Below, piece after piece: positions 38,825 to 47,873 of a stretch of 64,000 bases of DNA. The stretch covers positions 310,001 to 374,000 of the forward strand of contig CATOTH010000002.1 of assembly GCA_951813065.1 (NCBI GenBank), in the 5' to 3' direction. Numbering within the stretch: position 1 is the first letter of the stretch; each line of letters begins with the position of its first letter. The position numbers were made by a program, and so were the translations under genes. The notes under the pieces were generated by a model. The model worked only from the letters and a program-made list of their open reading frames with translations, searched no databases and was not told where the DNA came from. This stretch comes from an uncultured Bryobacterales bacterium (GTDB lineage: Bacteria > Acidobacteriota > Terriglobia > Bryobacterales > UBA6623).

Positions 38825-39757
38825 TCACTCGGGGCGAGATCTTACCGCCGTGCCGATGTGACGGACGACGGCCCCCGTCATCACGAACGTGCCGTCCCGT
38901 TCTTCCAGGCCGCCTTCAGGCATGGGATCGCCATCGTGGTCCCGGAAAAACAAGGGCAGGCCTTCCGAAAAGTTGAGCGGTCTGCCCTTGGGGTCCTGGC
39001 GCTGGTGATGGATGTGAATGTGCGGCTCGCTCGTGTTTCCCGAGTTCCCGCACTCGCCGATCTGCTGCCCCTCGGAGACCTCCTCCCCGGCCTTCACCAG
39101 GACGCTTCCCGGCTTCAGGTGGGCGATGACGAGATAGGTACCGGTATCCAGTTCCAGCATCACGGTGTTGCCAATCGGGTTCTTGAGATTCATGCTGGCC
39201 TTGCCCGGAATTTCGTCCGGCGCTCCGTCGCTTGCGTGACGCACGCGTGCGGAGACCGGTGCGACGACCGGAGTGCCATAGCAGCCGTAGTCCTCGAGCC
39301 TTTCCGAACCGTGCATCGCCGGCTCCACTAGGAGGTCGTATGCCCAGCGCTGGTCCGGGACGGCGGCGTGGTAGTTCGTCGAGACCCGGTCGCCGCCCCA
39401 AGCGACTCGCAGCACTTCGTTGGAAGGCAGGCGAACCGTGGCCGACGGGTTCGAGCTCGCCAAGTCGAAAGGGAACGTGATGGGAAAGATGCCTACGCTC
39501 CACAAGCCTGGCCAGAAGGCGAGAGCCGCCAGCGCGAACGTGGCTTGCATCGGACGGCTGAACCGTCGTCTGCGGATCGTGTGTACCAGCAGGACAACGA
39601 GCGATAGCGGTGCGAGAAGCTGCCCCGCGGTGATCAGGGCCACCCACCCGATGACTGCCGCAAAGCCGCCAGAGAGGTAGAGCATCCACGCCGGGGCCAG
39701 TACGGCAGCCAGCAGGACGGGCAGCACCCACCGCACCACAGCACGGAATCGGCTCAT
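38825..39757 (-). CDS. Membrane-anchored M23 (LytM-type) peptidase
   Basis: The protein has about four N-terminal hydrophobic segments (WVLPVLLAAVLAPAWMLYLS, FAAVIGWVALITAGQLLAP and two more), then a periplasmic M23 domain. The first metal ligands are in NYHAAVPDQRWAYDLLVEP; the second set is HIHIHHQ, the usual HxH. GTYLVIAHLKPGSVLVKAGE and QIGECGNSGNTSEPH match the lysostaphin/LytM fold. These enzymes cleave peptidoglycan peptide bridges or act as inactive activators; the ligands appear intact. I chose the ATG at 39757, close to the first membrane helix; a GTG at 39817 would add 20 polar residues. Confidence 0.85.
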   Translation of the reverse strand: MSRFRAVVRWVLPVLLAAVLAPAWMLYLSGGFAAVIGWVALITAGQLLAPLSLVVLLVHTIRRRRFSRPMQATFALAALAFWPGLWSVGIFPITFPFDLASSNPSATVRLPSNEVLRVAWGGDRVSTNYHAAVPDQRWAYDLLVEPAMHGSERLEDYGCYGTPVVAPVSARVRHASDGAPDEIPGKASMNLKNPIGNTVMLELDTGTYLVIAHLKPGSVLVKAGEEVSEGQQIGECGNSGNTSEPHIHIHHQRQDPKGRPLNFSEGLPLFFRDHDGDPMPEGGLEERDGTFVMTGAVVRHIGTAVRSRPE

Positions 39758-39817
39758 GCGGGGTCCGTTCAAGGTCAAGTCCTCATTGCGATTATGCGGG
39801 AAATTGTCATTGGCCAC

Positions 39818-40152
39818 TTGAACCCAGTGCCTCGGTCACGGCCTGCGGCCGGTCCCACGGATGCTCAATGGGTTATCGCTTGTTCCGCATCCGGCAACAG
39901 CCGTTGCGGATGCGCCCGCACCGTCATCGAACCGCTCAGAATCACTCGGCCTCCGCTGCATGGGATGACCTCCGGAGAGCACATTCGTCGGTCCGGGGTT
40001 CCATGGTCACAGCGCGAACTCCTGCCCGCTTCCGCCCGACGGCGTTCCCATCAATTGCCGCTCCCACATTCTGGTGCCCGGAAGTCGGGAGGGACTGTGT
40101 ATCTAGTGTCCGCAATGCCTGCGGACCAATTCGCGCCAGCAGTGGGCATTCT
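39818..40152 (+). other. Gene-free stretch upstream of the toxin-antitoxin operon
   Basis: I see no convincing coding frame, RNA gene or repeat in this 335-bp stretch. Its last part runs into the promoter and operator of the vapB-like gene. Confidence 0.4.
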
Positions 40153-40203
40153 TTGAAATTCTGGCAAGACAGACAATTATGCCAGTTCAACGTAAATGGC
40201 ATA
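40153..40203 (+). promoter_or_regulatory. Promoter with 7-bp inverted-repeat operator of the toxin-antitoxin operon
   Basis: A -35-like TTGAAA (40153-40158) is followed 16-17 bp later by AATTAT/ATTATG. Overlapping and following this -10 is a perfect inverted repeat, TATGCCA at 40178-40184 and TGGCATA at 40197-40203, separated by 12 bp with an internal GTTCAAC palindrome. An operator at the -10 fits autorepression by the AbrB-type antitoxin encoded 28 bp downstream. Confidence 0.55.
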
Positions 40204-40230
40204 CAATGGCTTCCTGTAAGGGGTATGAAC

Positions 40231-40512
40231 ATGGCACAGCCGAACGTTCAACAGTTCAAGGCGACGATGGCGGATAACGGTCGAGTCGTAATTCCCTCCG
40301 CCTTACGCGCGCGGCTTGGTGTTGCCGGTCAACGTGCCGATATCTTCTTTCTCGTCCAGGGCGAAGAGGTCACCTTGACAACCAGGCTGCGGGAGCTGAG
40401 GAGAGCTCAGGACAGGCTCGCCAAGATCGCTCGGGCGGGCTCCAAACGGCTGTCAGATGAGCTGATCGAGGATCGCCGGGCGGAAGCTCGCAGCGAGTCA
40501 GGCGATGCCTAG
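40231..40512 (+). CDS. AbrB/MazE-type antitoxin (VapB-like)
   Basis: The protein of 93 residues carries a swapped-hairpin AbrB DNA-binding domain (FKATMADNGRVVIPSALRARLGVAGQRADIFFLVQGEEVTLT, shown here by its key parts GRVVIPSALR and LGVAGQ) at the N-terminus and a charged, probably unstructured tail (RRAQDRLAKIARAGSKRLSD) that would wrap the toxin. The ATG at 40231 is 7 nt after AAGGGG; another ATG at 40225 is possible. Its 3' end (ATGCCTAG at 40505-40512) contains the original start codon of the PIN toxin, which is now separated by an IS. The antitoxin itself is intact. Confidence 0.85.
   Translation: MAQPNVQQFKATMADNGRVVIPSALRARLGVAGQRADIFFLVQGEEVTLTTRLRELRRAQDRLAKIARAGSKRLSDELIEDRRAEARSESGDA
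40509..40512 (+). repeat. Left target-site duplication CTAG of the IS1182-like element
   Basis: CTAG borders the element on the left (40509-40512) and again on the right (41995-41998). Removing the element and one copy restores an overlapping toxin-antitoxin junction (see the element entry). Confidence 0.8.
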
Positions 40513-41994
40513 CAGCCTGTGGTTTAAGTCGGTTCTTGGTGGCAGAACCATCCGGCGACCTAAAGCAACGCTGTAAGGGCTCATGCGAGATCCAAGACGA
40601 GTTTGCGGCCAATTTCGTGCCGGAACCTCAGACAGGCCCCCATGGTGCTCAAGAGGCCACTCAGGACGCCCCTCAAGGGCGAATGAAAGACGAAATCACT
40701 GCCGCCGGCCAGTCGCTGCCCTTGCCCCTGTAGGCTGCGCGGCGTACCAACCCCTGTCAACGACCTCATCAGCACTCCCAAGTTGAACCCGCAGGCCTGC
40801 ACTAGCAGCCGCTTGCGGATGTTCGCTCGACCCCGCAAGTACAACCGGCGCATCCCGCCCGTCTCATACATGTGCGCCATCGACCGTTCGACCTTCTCCG
40901 TCCGTAATTTCTGCAGCTGCTTCCCGGCCGCGCTACCCACGCGCTCCCGGTTCTCCTGCACCAGCCGCTTCACCTCCGGCTTGCCCTTGAAATCCCGCTT
41001 CGCACGCTGCGGCTCCGGGATGTGCGCTTCCTGTTCCGCGGCCTCCAACTCCTGCAACACCGCGTCGCTGTGGTAGCCCTTGTCCGCCACCACCTGCTCC
41101 GGCTTCTCCCCCACCGCCGCGGTCGCCTCCAACGTCTCCCCCAGCGTCGCCGGGTCCCCTTGGTCCGCCGCTTGCAGCGTCACACCTACCAGCACCCCGC
41201 TCTCCAGATCCACCGCATGCTCCGCCTTGTGCGCCAGATGCGTCGTGCCGTTCTTCATCTTCGCCACCCGTGCGTCCGGGTCCGTCGGCGACTGCCAGTC
41301 CTTGTTCGACAGCGTCTTGCCCGGCCGCTTGCGATCAAAGGCCGCCAACTCCGCCAGAGTCGGCGTCTCCACCCCCGAAGCCGCCGCCAAGCCCTCCACG
41401 AACTCCCGGTAGCGCTGCCCGCTGTCCTTGCGCTGCAGCGTCCGCAAGGCCGCATTGGCGAACAGCATGGTCGCGTCCACTGCCACCGTCCGCCCGTTGG
41501 CCAGACCGGCCTCGCGCAACTGCTGCAGCACCCAGCCGAAGACCTGCTCGTGGGTTTCGAGGCTGATCCTGCGCCGGGTCCGCGAGATGGTCGAGTGCTC
41601 TGGCGGGTTCTGGTGCAGGGCATAGCCGAGGAAGGCCCGCAGGCCGAGCGAGTCGGCGACGGTCAGGGCGATGCCGCGCTCGGAGTCGATGCCCAGCAAG
41701 TAGCCCAGCAGGAGCAGCCGGAAATACACGCCTGGAGCGAGGGAAGGGCGACCCATGCGCTCGGCATAGTAGGACCGGCAGAGTTTCTCGACAAAGTCGT
41801 CAAAGCCCATCTGATCCAGCATTGCGTTGAGCTTTTCGAAGAACGGGGTGGTGGGAGCCACGGGCATTTGGTCCGGAGTGAAGAACAAGAGAGTCTGTCC
41901 GGGATTGCGTGTACCCATCGCCATGGTTATGATTTTAGCGAATTATGATCGGAAATTGTTGGTTATCTAATCGATTGACTTTTGCCACAGGCTG
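40513..41994 (-). mobile_element. Complete IS1182/IS5-like insertion sequence
   Basis: The 1482-bp element has imperfect terminal inverted repeats beginning CAGCCTGTGG. The left end reads CAGCCTGTGGTTTAAGTC; the right end, read inward, is CAGCCTGTGGCAAAAGTC (10 bp perfect, then few mismatches). CTAG flanks both sides. Deleting the element and one CTAG joins ATGC + CTAG + GGCGGTC, which recreates ATGCCTAGGGCGGTC. That gives the toxin start MPRAVIDAS in frame and overlapping the antitoxin stop by 8 nt, independent proof of the element ends. It carries one transposase gene on the minus strand. Confidence 0.9.
40581..41924 (-). CDS. IS1182-family (IS5-superfamily) DDE transposase
   Basis: The 447-residue protein starts MAMGTRNPGQTLLFF and has the N-terminal transposase region LCRSYYAERMGRPSLAPGV with LLLGYLLGIDSERGIA. 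The DDE catalytic core is visible as VAVDATMLFAN (first Asp), VVADKGYHSDAVL (second Asp) and KVERSMAHMYETGG (Glu), with the RGRANIRKRLLVQACGFNLG tail of IS1182 members. Length matches the family and no stop or frameshift interrupts it, so the element may be active. It lies antisense to the toxin-antitoxin operon that it splits. Confidence 0.92.
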   Translation of the reverse strand: MAMGTRNPGQTLLFFTPDQMPVAPTTPFFEKLNAMLDQMGFDDFVEKLCRSYYAERMGRPSLAPGVYFRLLLLGYLLGIDSERGIALTVADSLGLRAFLGYALHQNPPEHSTISRTRRRISLETHEQVFGWVLQQLREAGLANGRTVAVDATMLFANAALRTLQRKDSGQRYREFVEGLAAASGVETPTLAELAAFDRKRPGKTLSNKDWQSPTDPDARVAKMKNGTTHLAHKAEHAVDLESGVLVGVTLQAADQGDPATLGETLEATAAVGEKPEQVVADKGYHSDAVLQELEAAEQEAHIPEPQRAKRDFKGKPEVKRLVQENRERVGSAAGKQLQKLRTEKVERSMAHMYETGGMRRLYLRGRANIRKRLLVQACGFNLGVLMRSLTGVGTPRSLQGQGQRLAGGSDFVFHSPLRGVLSGLLSTMGACLRFRHEIGRKLVLDLA

Positions 41995-42380
41995 CTAGGG
42001 CGGTCATCGATGCGTCGGCCATCCTCGCCGTGCTCCTGCGCGAGCCCGGATCAGACGTGGTCGAGACGTACTACGCCCAAGGGATCGTCTCGGCAGTGAA
42101 TCTCTCGGAGGTTGCCGCGAAACTCTGCGACTTGGGCATGGGAGCCGCCGAGGCTCGGGATCTTCTCTCAGCACTGGGCTTGGAGATCCGGGCGTTTGAT
42201 GAGACGCAAGCACTGGCGGCAGGAGCCCTCCGCGAGGTGACGCGGTCCCGAGGACTCTCCCTTGGAGACCGTGCGTGCCTCGCGCTCGGCATCGCCGAGG
42301 GAGTGCCTGTCGTTACCACGGACAGGAACTGGGAGGCTGTTTCGACCCAGGCACGCGCTGAAGTCGTCGTTATTCGCTAG
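41982..42380 (+). pseudogene. PIN-domain toxin (VapC-like) decapitated by the IS
   Basis: From 41999 the sequence encodes a PIN ribonuclease: VIDASAILAVLLREPG (first Asp), NLSEVAAKLCDLG (Glu), LSLGDRACLALGIAEG (second Asp) and VVTTDRNW (third Asp). The active-site acidic residues are all present, so the body is intact. The native ATG remains on the other side of the IS (40505-40507). The current frame is open from a TTG at 41982, inside the IS end, which would give MPQAARAVIDAS. No Shine-Dalgarno precedes it, so expression is likely reduced or lost. Confidence 0.82.
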
Positions 42381-42596
42381 CCCCGGGTGCCGCGGAGCCA
42401 GATCGCTTCTGGTGGCGACGCGGCCAAGGTCGGGTTGGGCGGCTGGCGCCTGGAACTCTTCCCGCGAGCGGATTCCGGGCGTCAATCGCCAGAGCTTGGC
42501 CGAAATCCGTCAGCGCCGCCGAACCACCGCCCGCGGGCGACCTGTGCGAAACTCGCATAGTCCGGCGCCTACGCTTGTGGGACTCTTGCGATCCGC

Positions 42597-43805
42597 ATGT
42601 CTGCCCTCCATTTCCAAGATGCCCGAGCGATTGTCTTCGAGCGAGTCCGCGAATGCGCCGCGATACCCGCCACGGAAACAGTGCCGTTAGACGCGGCGGC
42701 GGGGCGCGTTTTGGCTGGGGACGTCCTGGCAGACCGAGAATACCCTCCGTTCAATCGGTCCGCGAGGGACGGATTCGCCGTGATCGCCCAGGATGTCGCG
42801 CACGTCCCGGCGACGTTGGAGGTCTTGGGTGAAACCCGCGCGGGAGAGCCTTCCAGGTTCAATCTGGAGCGGGGCCAGACGGTCGAGATCATGACGGGGG
42901 CACCAGGACCGGAGGGTGCCGACGCGGTAGTCATGGTGGAAGATTCGGTTCGCGCCGGCAACTCGGTCACGCTGCAACGAACCATCGCTGCTGGGCGTAA
43001 TCTGATCATGGCCGGGTCGGAGGCAGCCAAGGGTGACTGCGTGCTTCCGTCGGGCGTGCTCATCGCGCATCCCCAAATCGCACTTCTGGGTACCGTCGGT
43101 TGCGCCACTGTGCCGGTCTACCGCGAGCCGGAGGTCGCAATCCTCTCGACCGGCGACGAGGTTCTGCCGGTCGACGCGCAACCGGAGTCGTATCAGATCC
43201 GCAATTCTAACGCCCATTCACTGGCGGCGCAGGTGCGGCGTCGGGGCGGCAGGCCGCGGATTCTGCCGGTTGCGCGGGACGAACTCGACGAGACCCGCCG
43301 TCGGATCGAAGACGGACTTCGTAGTGACATGCTGCTTCTGTCGGGCGGTGTCTCGATGGGCAAGCATGACTTGGTCGAACAGGTGCTTTCGGACCTTGGT
43401 GCCGAGATTTTCTTCACCAGGGTCCGTGTTCAGCCCGGCAAGCCGCTGGTGTTCGCCCGGGTGGGCGGCACGCCCGTCTTCGGCTTGCCCGGCAATCCGC
43501 TCTCGACAATGGTCACGTTCGAAGTGTTTGCGTCCGTCGCAGTCGACCTGTTGGGAGGCCGGTCAGCTTCGCCCCTGCCGTTCCAACAGGTGCCGCTCGC
43601 GGAGCCCTTCCAGCACAAGCCGGTCCTGACCCGCTTCCTCGGCGCGAGGATCGGCGGGGAATACGCCGACTCCCGCGTTCGGCCCGAGCGTGGCCAAGGA
43701 TCGGGTGACGTCGCGGCGTTCGCCCGCGTTGACTGCTTGCTGGTGGCGTCCGAGAACCGCGGTTGGTGGCGCGCCGGAGAGCCCATCGAGGTCATGCCGC
43801 TATGA
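42597..43805 (+). CDS. moeA: Molybdopterin molybdotransferase
   Basis: The 402-residue enzyme inserts molybdate into adenylylated molybdopterin. Landmarks: [17 protein letters not shown] at the N-terminus, [50 protein letters not shown] (the phosphate-binding loop) and [17 protein letters not shown]. The full set of MoeA domains is present. Its stop overlaps the start of moaC (ATGA at 43802-43805), so they form a coupled molybdenum-cofactor pair. The other moa/mob genes are not in the window. Confidence 0.95.
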   Translation: MSALHFQDARAIVFERVRECAAIPATETVPLDAAAGRVLAGDVLADREYPPFNRSARDGFAVIAQDVAHVPATLEVLGETRAGEPSRFNLERGQTVEIMTGAPGPEGADAVVMVEDSVRAGNSVTLQRTIAAGRNLIMAGSEAAKGDCVLPSGVLIAHPQIALLGTVGCATVPVYREPEVAILSTGDEVLPVDAQPESYQIRNSNAHSLAAQVRRRGGRPRILPVARDELDETRRRIEDGLRSDMLLLSGGVSMGKHDLVEQVLSDLGAEIFFTRVRVQPGKPLVFARVGGTPVFGLPGNPLSTMVTFEVFASVAVDLLGGRSASPLPFQQVPLAEPFQHKPVLTRFLGARIGGEYADSRVRPERGQGSGDVAAFARVDCLLVASENRGWWRAGEPIEVMPL

Positions 43806-44266
43806 GCGGGCTCTCGCACTTCGACGATTCCGGCTCCGCCTCCATGGTGGATGTCGGTGCCAAGGCCGACAGCCGGCGCACGGCCAAGGCTCGCGCCGTT
43901 GTCAGGATGCGCCCGGAAGTTGTCGATGCCTTGCCGCACAATCCCAAGGGAGACCCATTGGAAGTTGCCCGCATCGCAGGCATTCAAGCAGCAAAGAAGA
44001 CTCCGGACCTGATCCCGCTTTGCCATCCCCTTTCGCTGACCCATGTGGACGTGGCCGTCGAAGTGCAACCCAGTGGTGTCGTTATCACCAGCACGGCCTC
44101 GACCGTGGGCCCCACCGGGGTCGAAATGGAAGCCATGGTGGCTTCTTCGGTCGCCGCTCTGACGGTCTATGACATGTGTAAGGCGCTCGACAAGGGCATC
44201 GAGATCCACGAGGTCGTCTTGCTGGAGAAGACCGGCGGCAAGAGCGGCAGGTATGTCCGTGACTGA
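43802..44266 (+). CDS. moaC: Cyclic pyranopterin monophosphate synthase
   Basis: The 154-residue protein converts the MoaA product (3',8-cH2GTP) to cyclic pyranopterin monophosphate. MoaC signature elements are [74 protein letters not shown] and [16 protein letters not shown]. The start at 43802 overlaps moeA by four bases (ATGA). Length is typical. It is complete and ends with [13 protein letters not shown]. Confidence 0.96.
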   Translation: MSGLSHFDDSGSASMVDVGAKADSRRTAKARAVVRMRPEVVDALPHNPKGDPLEVARIAGIQAAKKTPDLIPLCHPLSLTHVDVAVEVQPSGVVITSTASTVGPTGVEMEAMVASSVAALTVYDMCKALDKGIEIHEVVLLEKTGGKSGRYVRD

Positions 44267-44305
44267 AGCCGGCCGACCCATGAACGCAGGCAATAGGCGA
44301 AACTA

Positions 44306-45478
44306 ATGCAGGCGAGCCGGATGCCGAGAGTTCTCCATACCCCGGTTGCGCTGGCAGCTGGTCTCGCGGTCCTGTCGGCGACCCTCCTGTGCGGTCAGGA
44401 CGGTGTCGATCTCTTTGACCCCGAAACCCTCTTCGAGTCTGACCAGCCGGCCATCTTTCTGGAGGAAATCGACGAAGTCACAGTTCCGCTGAGCGTTCGA
44501 GGCCCGAAGGGCGTCTACATCCACGACATGGTAAGAGAGGACTTTACGATCTACGACAATGACGTAGAGCAGGCGATCGAGGGCTTTGACGTGAGTTTCC
44601 TGCCGATCTCCATGGTGATCTGCGTGCAGACCAGCGATCGCGTGGAGGGCATTCTCGGGGACATCCGCAACACAGCGTACCTGTTCACCGAGCTCGTTCT
44701 GGGCGAGCACGGCGAAGCGGCCGTGATGACCTTTGATAGCCGGATCAAGCTGCTCGAAGACTTTACCAACGACACGAAAAAGATCGACAACGCCCTCAAG
44801 ACGATGAGGATCGGTACGTCCGCAGTGGCCTTGGCGGACGCGATGTACAGCGCGATCCGCATGCTGCTGAAGCGGCCCCAGAACCACCGCAAGATCATTG
44901 TCGCCATTTCCGAATCGCAGAATAACGGGAGTCGCATTGGCCTCGGCGAGAGCTTGCGGACTGCGCAGCTTTACAACATCTCGGTCTACCCCGTTCGTCT
45001 GTCGACGCTGTCAGCGCGGCTGCGACGCAAGCCGGAGGTCAGGCCCAGCACGATTCCGGCCGGAGTGGTCGTGCGTCCCAGGATGCCGGGCACGCCCAAC
45101 ACGCCCACCGCCCAGCAGCAGAGCGGCTACAGCATCACACCAAACATGATCCCGATCATCGTCGACTTGGTGCGCGGCGTGAAAAACCTGATCTTCGACC
45201 ATCCGCTCGAGATACTGGCCGAAGGCACCGGAGGCCGTGTCTTCACTCCCCGCACATCCAAGGGGGTCCAGGAATCCATCGTCGCGATCGGCGAGGATAT
45301 CCGCAGCCAGTATCGCCTCAGCTACCGGCCCAACAACCTCAACGAGCGCGGGATTTATCACCGTATCCGGGTCGAGGTTCCCTACGAGAGGCTCAAGGTT
45401 CGTCACCGCGTGGGCTATTTCCACGGTCCGACACCGGTGCTCGACGGCGAGCCGGCCGAGGAACAAGAGGCTCCATAG
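44306..45478 (+). CDS. Secreted VWFA-domain protein, TIGR03436-like
   Basis: The 390-residue protein has an N-terminal signal (TPVALAAGLAVLSATLLCGQ) and then a von Willebrand type A domain. It begins with VPLSVRGPKGVYIHDMVRED, with an MIDAS-like region in FLPISMVICVQTSDRVE and GEAAVMTFDSRIKLL. The rest has SIRMLLKRPQNHRKIIVAISE and the terminal RSQYRLSYRPNNLNERGIYH and RHRVGYF motifs that define the acidobacterial VWFA-related family. Function is unproven; the domain suggests metal-dependent protein binding at the cell surface. It lies 39 bp after moaC on the same strand but is not related to that pathway. Confidence 0.88.
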   Translation: MQASRMPRVLHTPVALAAGLAVLSATLLCGQDGVDLFDPETLFESDQPAIFLEEIDEVTVPLSVRGPKGVYIHDMVREDFTIYDNDVEQAIEGFDVSFLPISMVICVQTSDRVEGILGDIRNTAYLFTELVLGEHGEAAVMTFDSRIKLLEDFTNDTKKIDNALKTMRIGTSAVALADAMYSAIRMLLKRPQNHRKIIVAISESQNNGSRIGLGESLRTAQLYNISVYPVRLSTLSARLRRKPEVRPSTIPAGVVVRPRMPGTPNTPTAQQQSGYSITPNMIPIIVDLVRGVKNLIFDHPLEILAEGTGGRVFTPRTSKGVQESIVAIGEDIRSQYRLSYRPNNLNERGIYHRIRVEVPYERLKVRHRVGYFHGPTPVLDGEPAEEQEAP

Positions 45479-45565
45479 CCTGGCCCCGGATTCTCGCCTG
45501 TGCCCGGCCCGGCCCGGCCATCCCACCGATCTTGCCGGCTGGCTTCTTGCCGCGCGACGGCAAAG

Positions 45566-46864
45566 TCACCGCTGAGGGCGGAGTCCCTCGTCTACGGTCC
45601 ACACAACCCGGCCGGACACGATCGTCGCGACCGGCCCGCCGCGGAACTTCCTGCCGCCAAACGGCGAGTTCTTGCTCTTGGACAGTGTTTGATTGGCGTC
45701 GTAGGTCCATTCCCGGGTCGTTGAGAAGATTGTTACGTCTGCCGGGCCGCCCACCACCAATCTGCCCCTGTCGAGGTCCAGGCAACTGCTGGGCGCGCTC
45801 GAGAACAGTCTTACTAGGTGCGGCAGGTCGATGCTGCCGCCGTGATAAAGCGCCTCCAGGGAGAGCCCCAGTGCCGTCTCCAGTCCGGTGATTCCGAACG
45901 GGCATCGCTCGAACTCCTGCATCTTGGTGTGTCCCGTATGCGGCGCGTGATCTGTGGCGATGCAGTCGATGGTGCCGTCGACGAGGCCTTCGATCGCGGC
46001 ATCGATGTCAAGTTGCGTCCGCAGAGGTGGCTTCATCTTGTAGTTCGAGTCGTAGCCCGGGATCTCCTCGTCGCCCAGGGCGAAGTGGTGCGGTGTGACT
46101 TCCGCCGTGACCGGCAGGCCGAGCTTCTTGGCGTGCCTCACCATCGCAATCGAGTTTGCGGTGGAGATATGCGCTATATGGACCCTGGAATCGGTGTCCG
46201 CCGCGAGGATGATGTCCCGTGCCACCATCACGTCTTCCGAGCAGCTTGGAATCCCGCCAAGCCCCAGCCGGATGCTCTGGATGCCCTCGTGGATATCACC
46301 TCCCGAGCTCAGCGTGAGATCCTCGCAATGGTCGATCACTGGAATCCCGAACGAGGCCGCGTACTTCATCGCCCGCCGCATCAATCCGGAATTCATGACC
46401 GGGATCCCGTCGTCGCTGATCGCGACGATTCCCTCGGCGTGCATCGCGCCGATGTCCGCGAGCCGCTCGCCTTGGCTGCCCTTCGAGATTGCGCCGATGG
46501 GATGGACGTGGACTGCTGCCGTGCGCCGAGCGCGGTCCACGATGAAGCTGGTGACTTGCGCCGAGTCGTTGACCGGAAGGGTGTTCGGCATGCAGCAAAC
46601 CGCGGTGAAGCCCCCCGCTGCTGCCGCTCGCGAACCGCTCGCAATCGTCTCGGCGTGCTCGATCCCGGGTTCGCGCAGGTGCACGTGGATATCGACGAAT
46701 CCCGGCGCAACCACCATTCCGTCGGCCTCAATGACCTCTGCGTCCGGGCACTCGATTTGCGGTTCGATCGCCGCGATGCGGTCGCTGTCGATGAGCACGT
46801 CGCGGCCGCCGTCTAGCCCGCTGGCAGGGTCGACGACCCTGCCGTTCCGAATCAATAGGCGCAT
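45566..46864 (-). CDS. pyrC: Dihydroorotase
   Basis: The 432-residue enzyme closes N-carbamoyl-aspartate to dihydroorotate. The metal-binding HVHLREPGIEHAETI, the substrate loop FTAVCCMPNTLPVND, IPVIDHCEDLTL, RVHIAHISTANSI, and CIATDHAPHTGHTKM are all present, matching class I type dihydroorotases. The C-terminal ADVTIFSTTREWTYD and KSKNSPFGGRKFRG close the barrel. The ATG at 46864 begins MRLLIRNGRVVDPASG, 19 bp downstream of the pyrB stop; an upstream extension to 46933 overlaps pyrB and lacks similarity. It forms an operon with pyrB. Confidence 0.96.
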   Translation of the reverse strand: MRLLIRNGRVVDPASGLDGGRDVLIDSDRIAAIEPQIECPDAEVIEADGMVVAPGFVDIHVHLREPGIEHAETIASGSRAAAAGGFTAVCCMPNTLPVNDSAQVTSFIVDRARRTAAVHVHPIGAISKGSQGERLADIGAMHAEGIVAISDDGIPVMNSGLMRRAMKYAASFGIPVIDHCEDLTLSSGGDIHEGIQSIRLGLGGIPSCSEDVMVARDIILAADTDSRVHIAHISTANSIAMVRHAKKLGLPVTAEVTPHHFALGDEEIPGYDSNYKMKPPLRTQLDIDAAIEGLVDGTIDCIATDHAPHTGHTKMQEFERCPFGITGLETALGLSLEALYHGGSIDLPHLVRLFSSAPSSCLDLDRGRLVVGGPADVTIFSTTREWTYDANQTLSKSKNSPFGGRKFRGGPVATIVSGRVVWTVDEGLRPQR

Positions 46865-46883
46865 CGCGGCTCCTGAATTCCGA

Positions 46884-47807
46884 CTAACCCGAACACACCC
46901 ACTCCAGCACTGCCATGCGGATCGCGACGCCATTCTCCACTTGGTTGAGAATCATTGATCGCTGCGAGTCCGCAACCTCACTTGAGATCTCCCGGCCGCG
47001 ATTGATCGGGCCCGGATGCAACACGATCGCGTCCGGCCTCGCCAGCGCGACGTGCTCCAGGGACAGCCCAAAATACCGGAAGTACTCGCTCTTGGGGAAT
47101 ACTTCCACGTTCTGCCGTTCGAGCTGGACGCGCAGCATCATGATCACGTCGGCGTCTCGCACGGCATCCCGCATGCGGTTCGTGAGGCTGACGCCCGGGG
47201 CAAGCTGCGTCAGGTTCTTCGAAACGGAGGTCGCTGGCCCGCACGCCACGATGTCCGCTCCGAACTTCGACAGCAGATGGATGTTGGAGCGCGCCACCCG
47301 CGAGTGGGCGATGTCGCCAATGATCGCGACTCGCAGCCCTTGGAGCGTGCCCTTCACCTCCAGGATCGTTAGCGCGTCGAGCAGGGCTTGCGTGGGGTGT
47401 TCATGCTGCCCGTCCCCAGCGTTGATCATCGGCGTGGAAAGGTGCCGCGCGAGGAAGTGCGGCGCACCTGACGCCGCGTGCCGCATCACGATGATGTCGG
47501 GATTCATCGCTGCCAGCGTGTTCAGCGTGTCGACGAGCGACTCGCCTTTGGAGAGGCTCGATCCGAGCGTCTGGATACCGATCGTATCGGCGCCGAGTCG
47601 CTTGGCGGCGATTTCGAAGCTCGTGCGTGTGCGCGTCGACGGCTCGAAGAACAGGTTGACGATCGACCGCCCCCGGAGGGCGTCGAGCTTCTTGCGAGGC
47701 GGCACGGACTTGAAATGCCTGCCGCTATCGAGCAGACGCTCGATCTCGGCGCGGTCCAAGTCTTCGATTCCCAGCAGGTTCCGGGCATTGGGGCCAGTGG
47801 AGTTCAA
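46884..47807 (-). CDS. pyrB: Aspartate carbamoyltransferase catalytic subunit
   Basis: The 307-residue enzyme catalyses the committed step of pyrimidine synthesis. Motifs are FFEPSTRTRTSFEIAAKRLG (carbamoyl phosphate), SLSKGESLVDTLNTLAAMN, DGQHEHPTQALLDALTI, and VARSNIHLLSKFGADI. LHPGPINRGREISSEVAD is the C-terminal aspartate-binding loop. It starts with TTG at 47807 (AGGAT upstream); the exact start is uncertain. It is followed by pyrC on the same strand. No regulatory PyrI or PyrR gene is adjacent. Confidence 0.96.
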   Translation of the reverse strand: MNSTGPNARNLLGIEDLDRAEIERLLDSGRHFKSVPPRKKLDALRGRSIVNLFFEPSTRTRTSFEIAAKRLGADTIGIQTLGSSLSKGESLVDTLNTLAAMNPDIIVMRHAASGAPHFLARHLSTPMINAGDGQHEHPTQALLDALTILEVKGTLQGLRVAIIGDIAHSRVARSNIHLLSKFGADIVACGPATSVSKNLTQLAPGVSLTNRMRDAVRDADVIMMLRVQLERQNVEVFPKSEYFRYFGLSLEHVALARPDAIVLHPGPINRGREISSEVADSQRSMILNQVENGVAIRMAVLEWVCSG

Positions 47808-47873
47808 ATCCTGAGCCAGTCTCCCGCCGACACCATGATACCGGGTCGCAAGCTGCGGACGTGCGGGCCGCGT

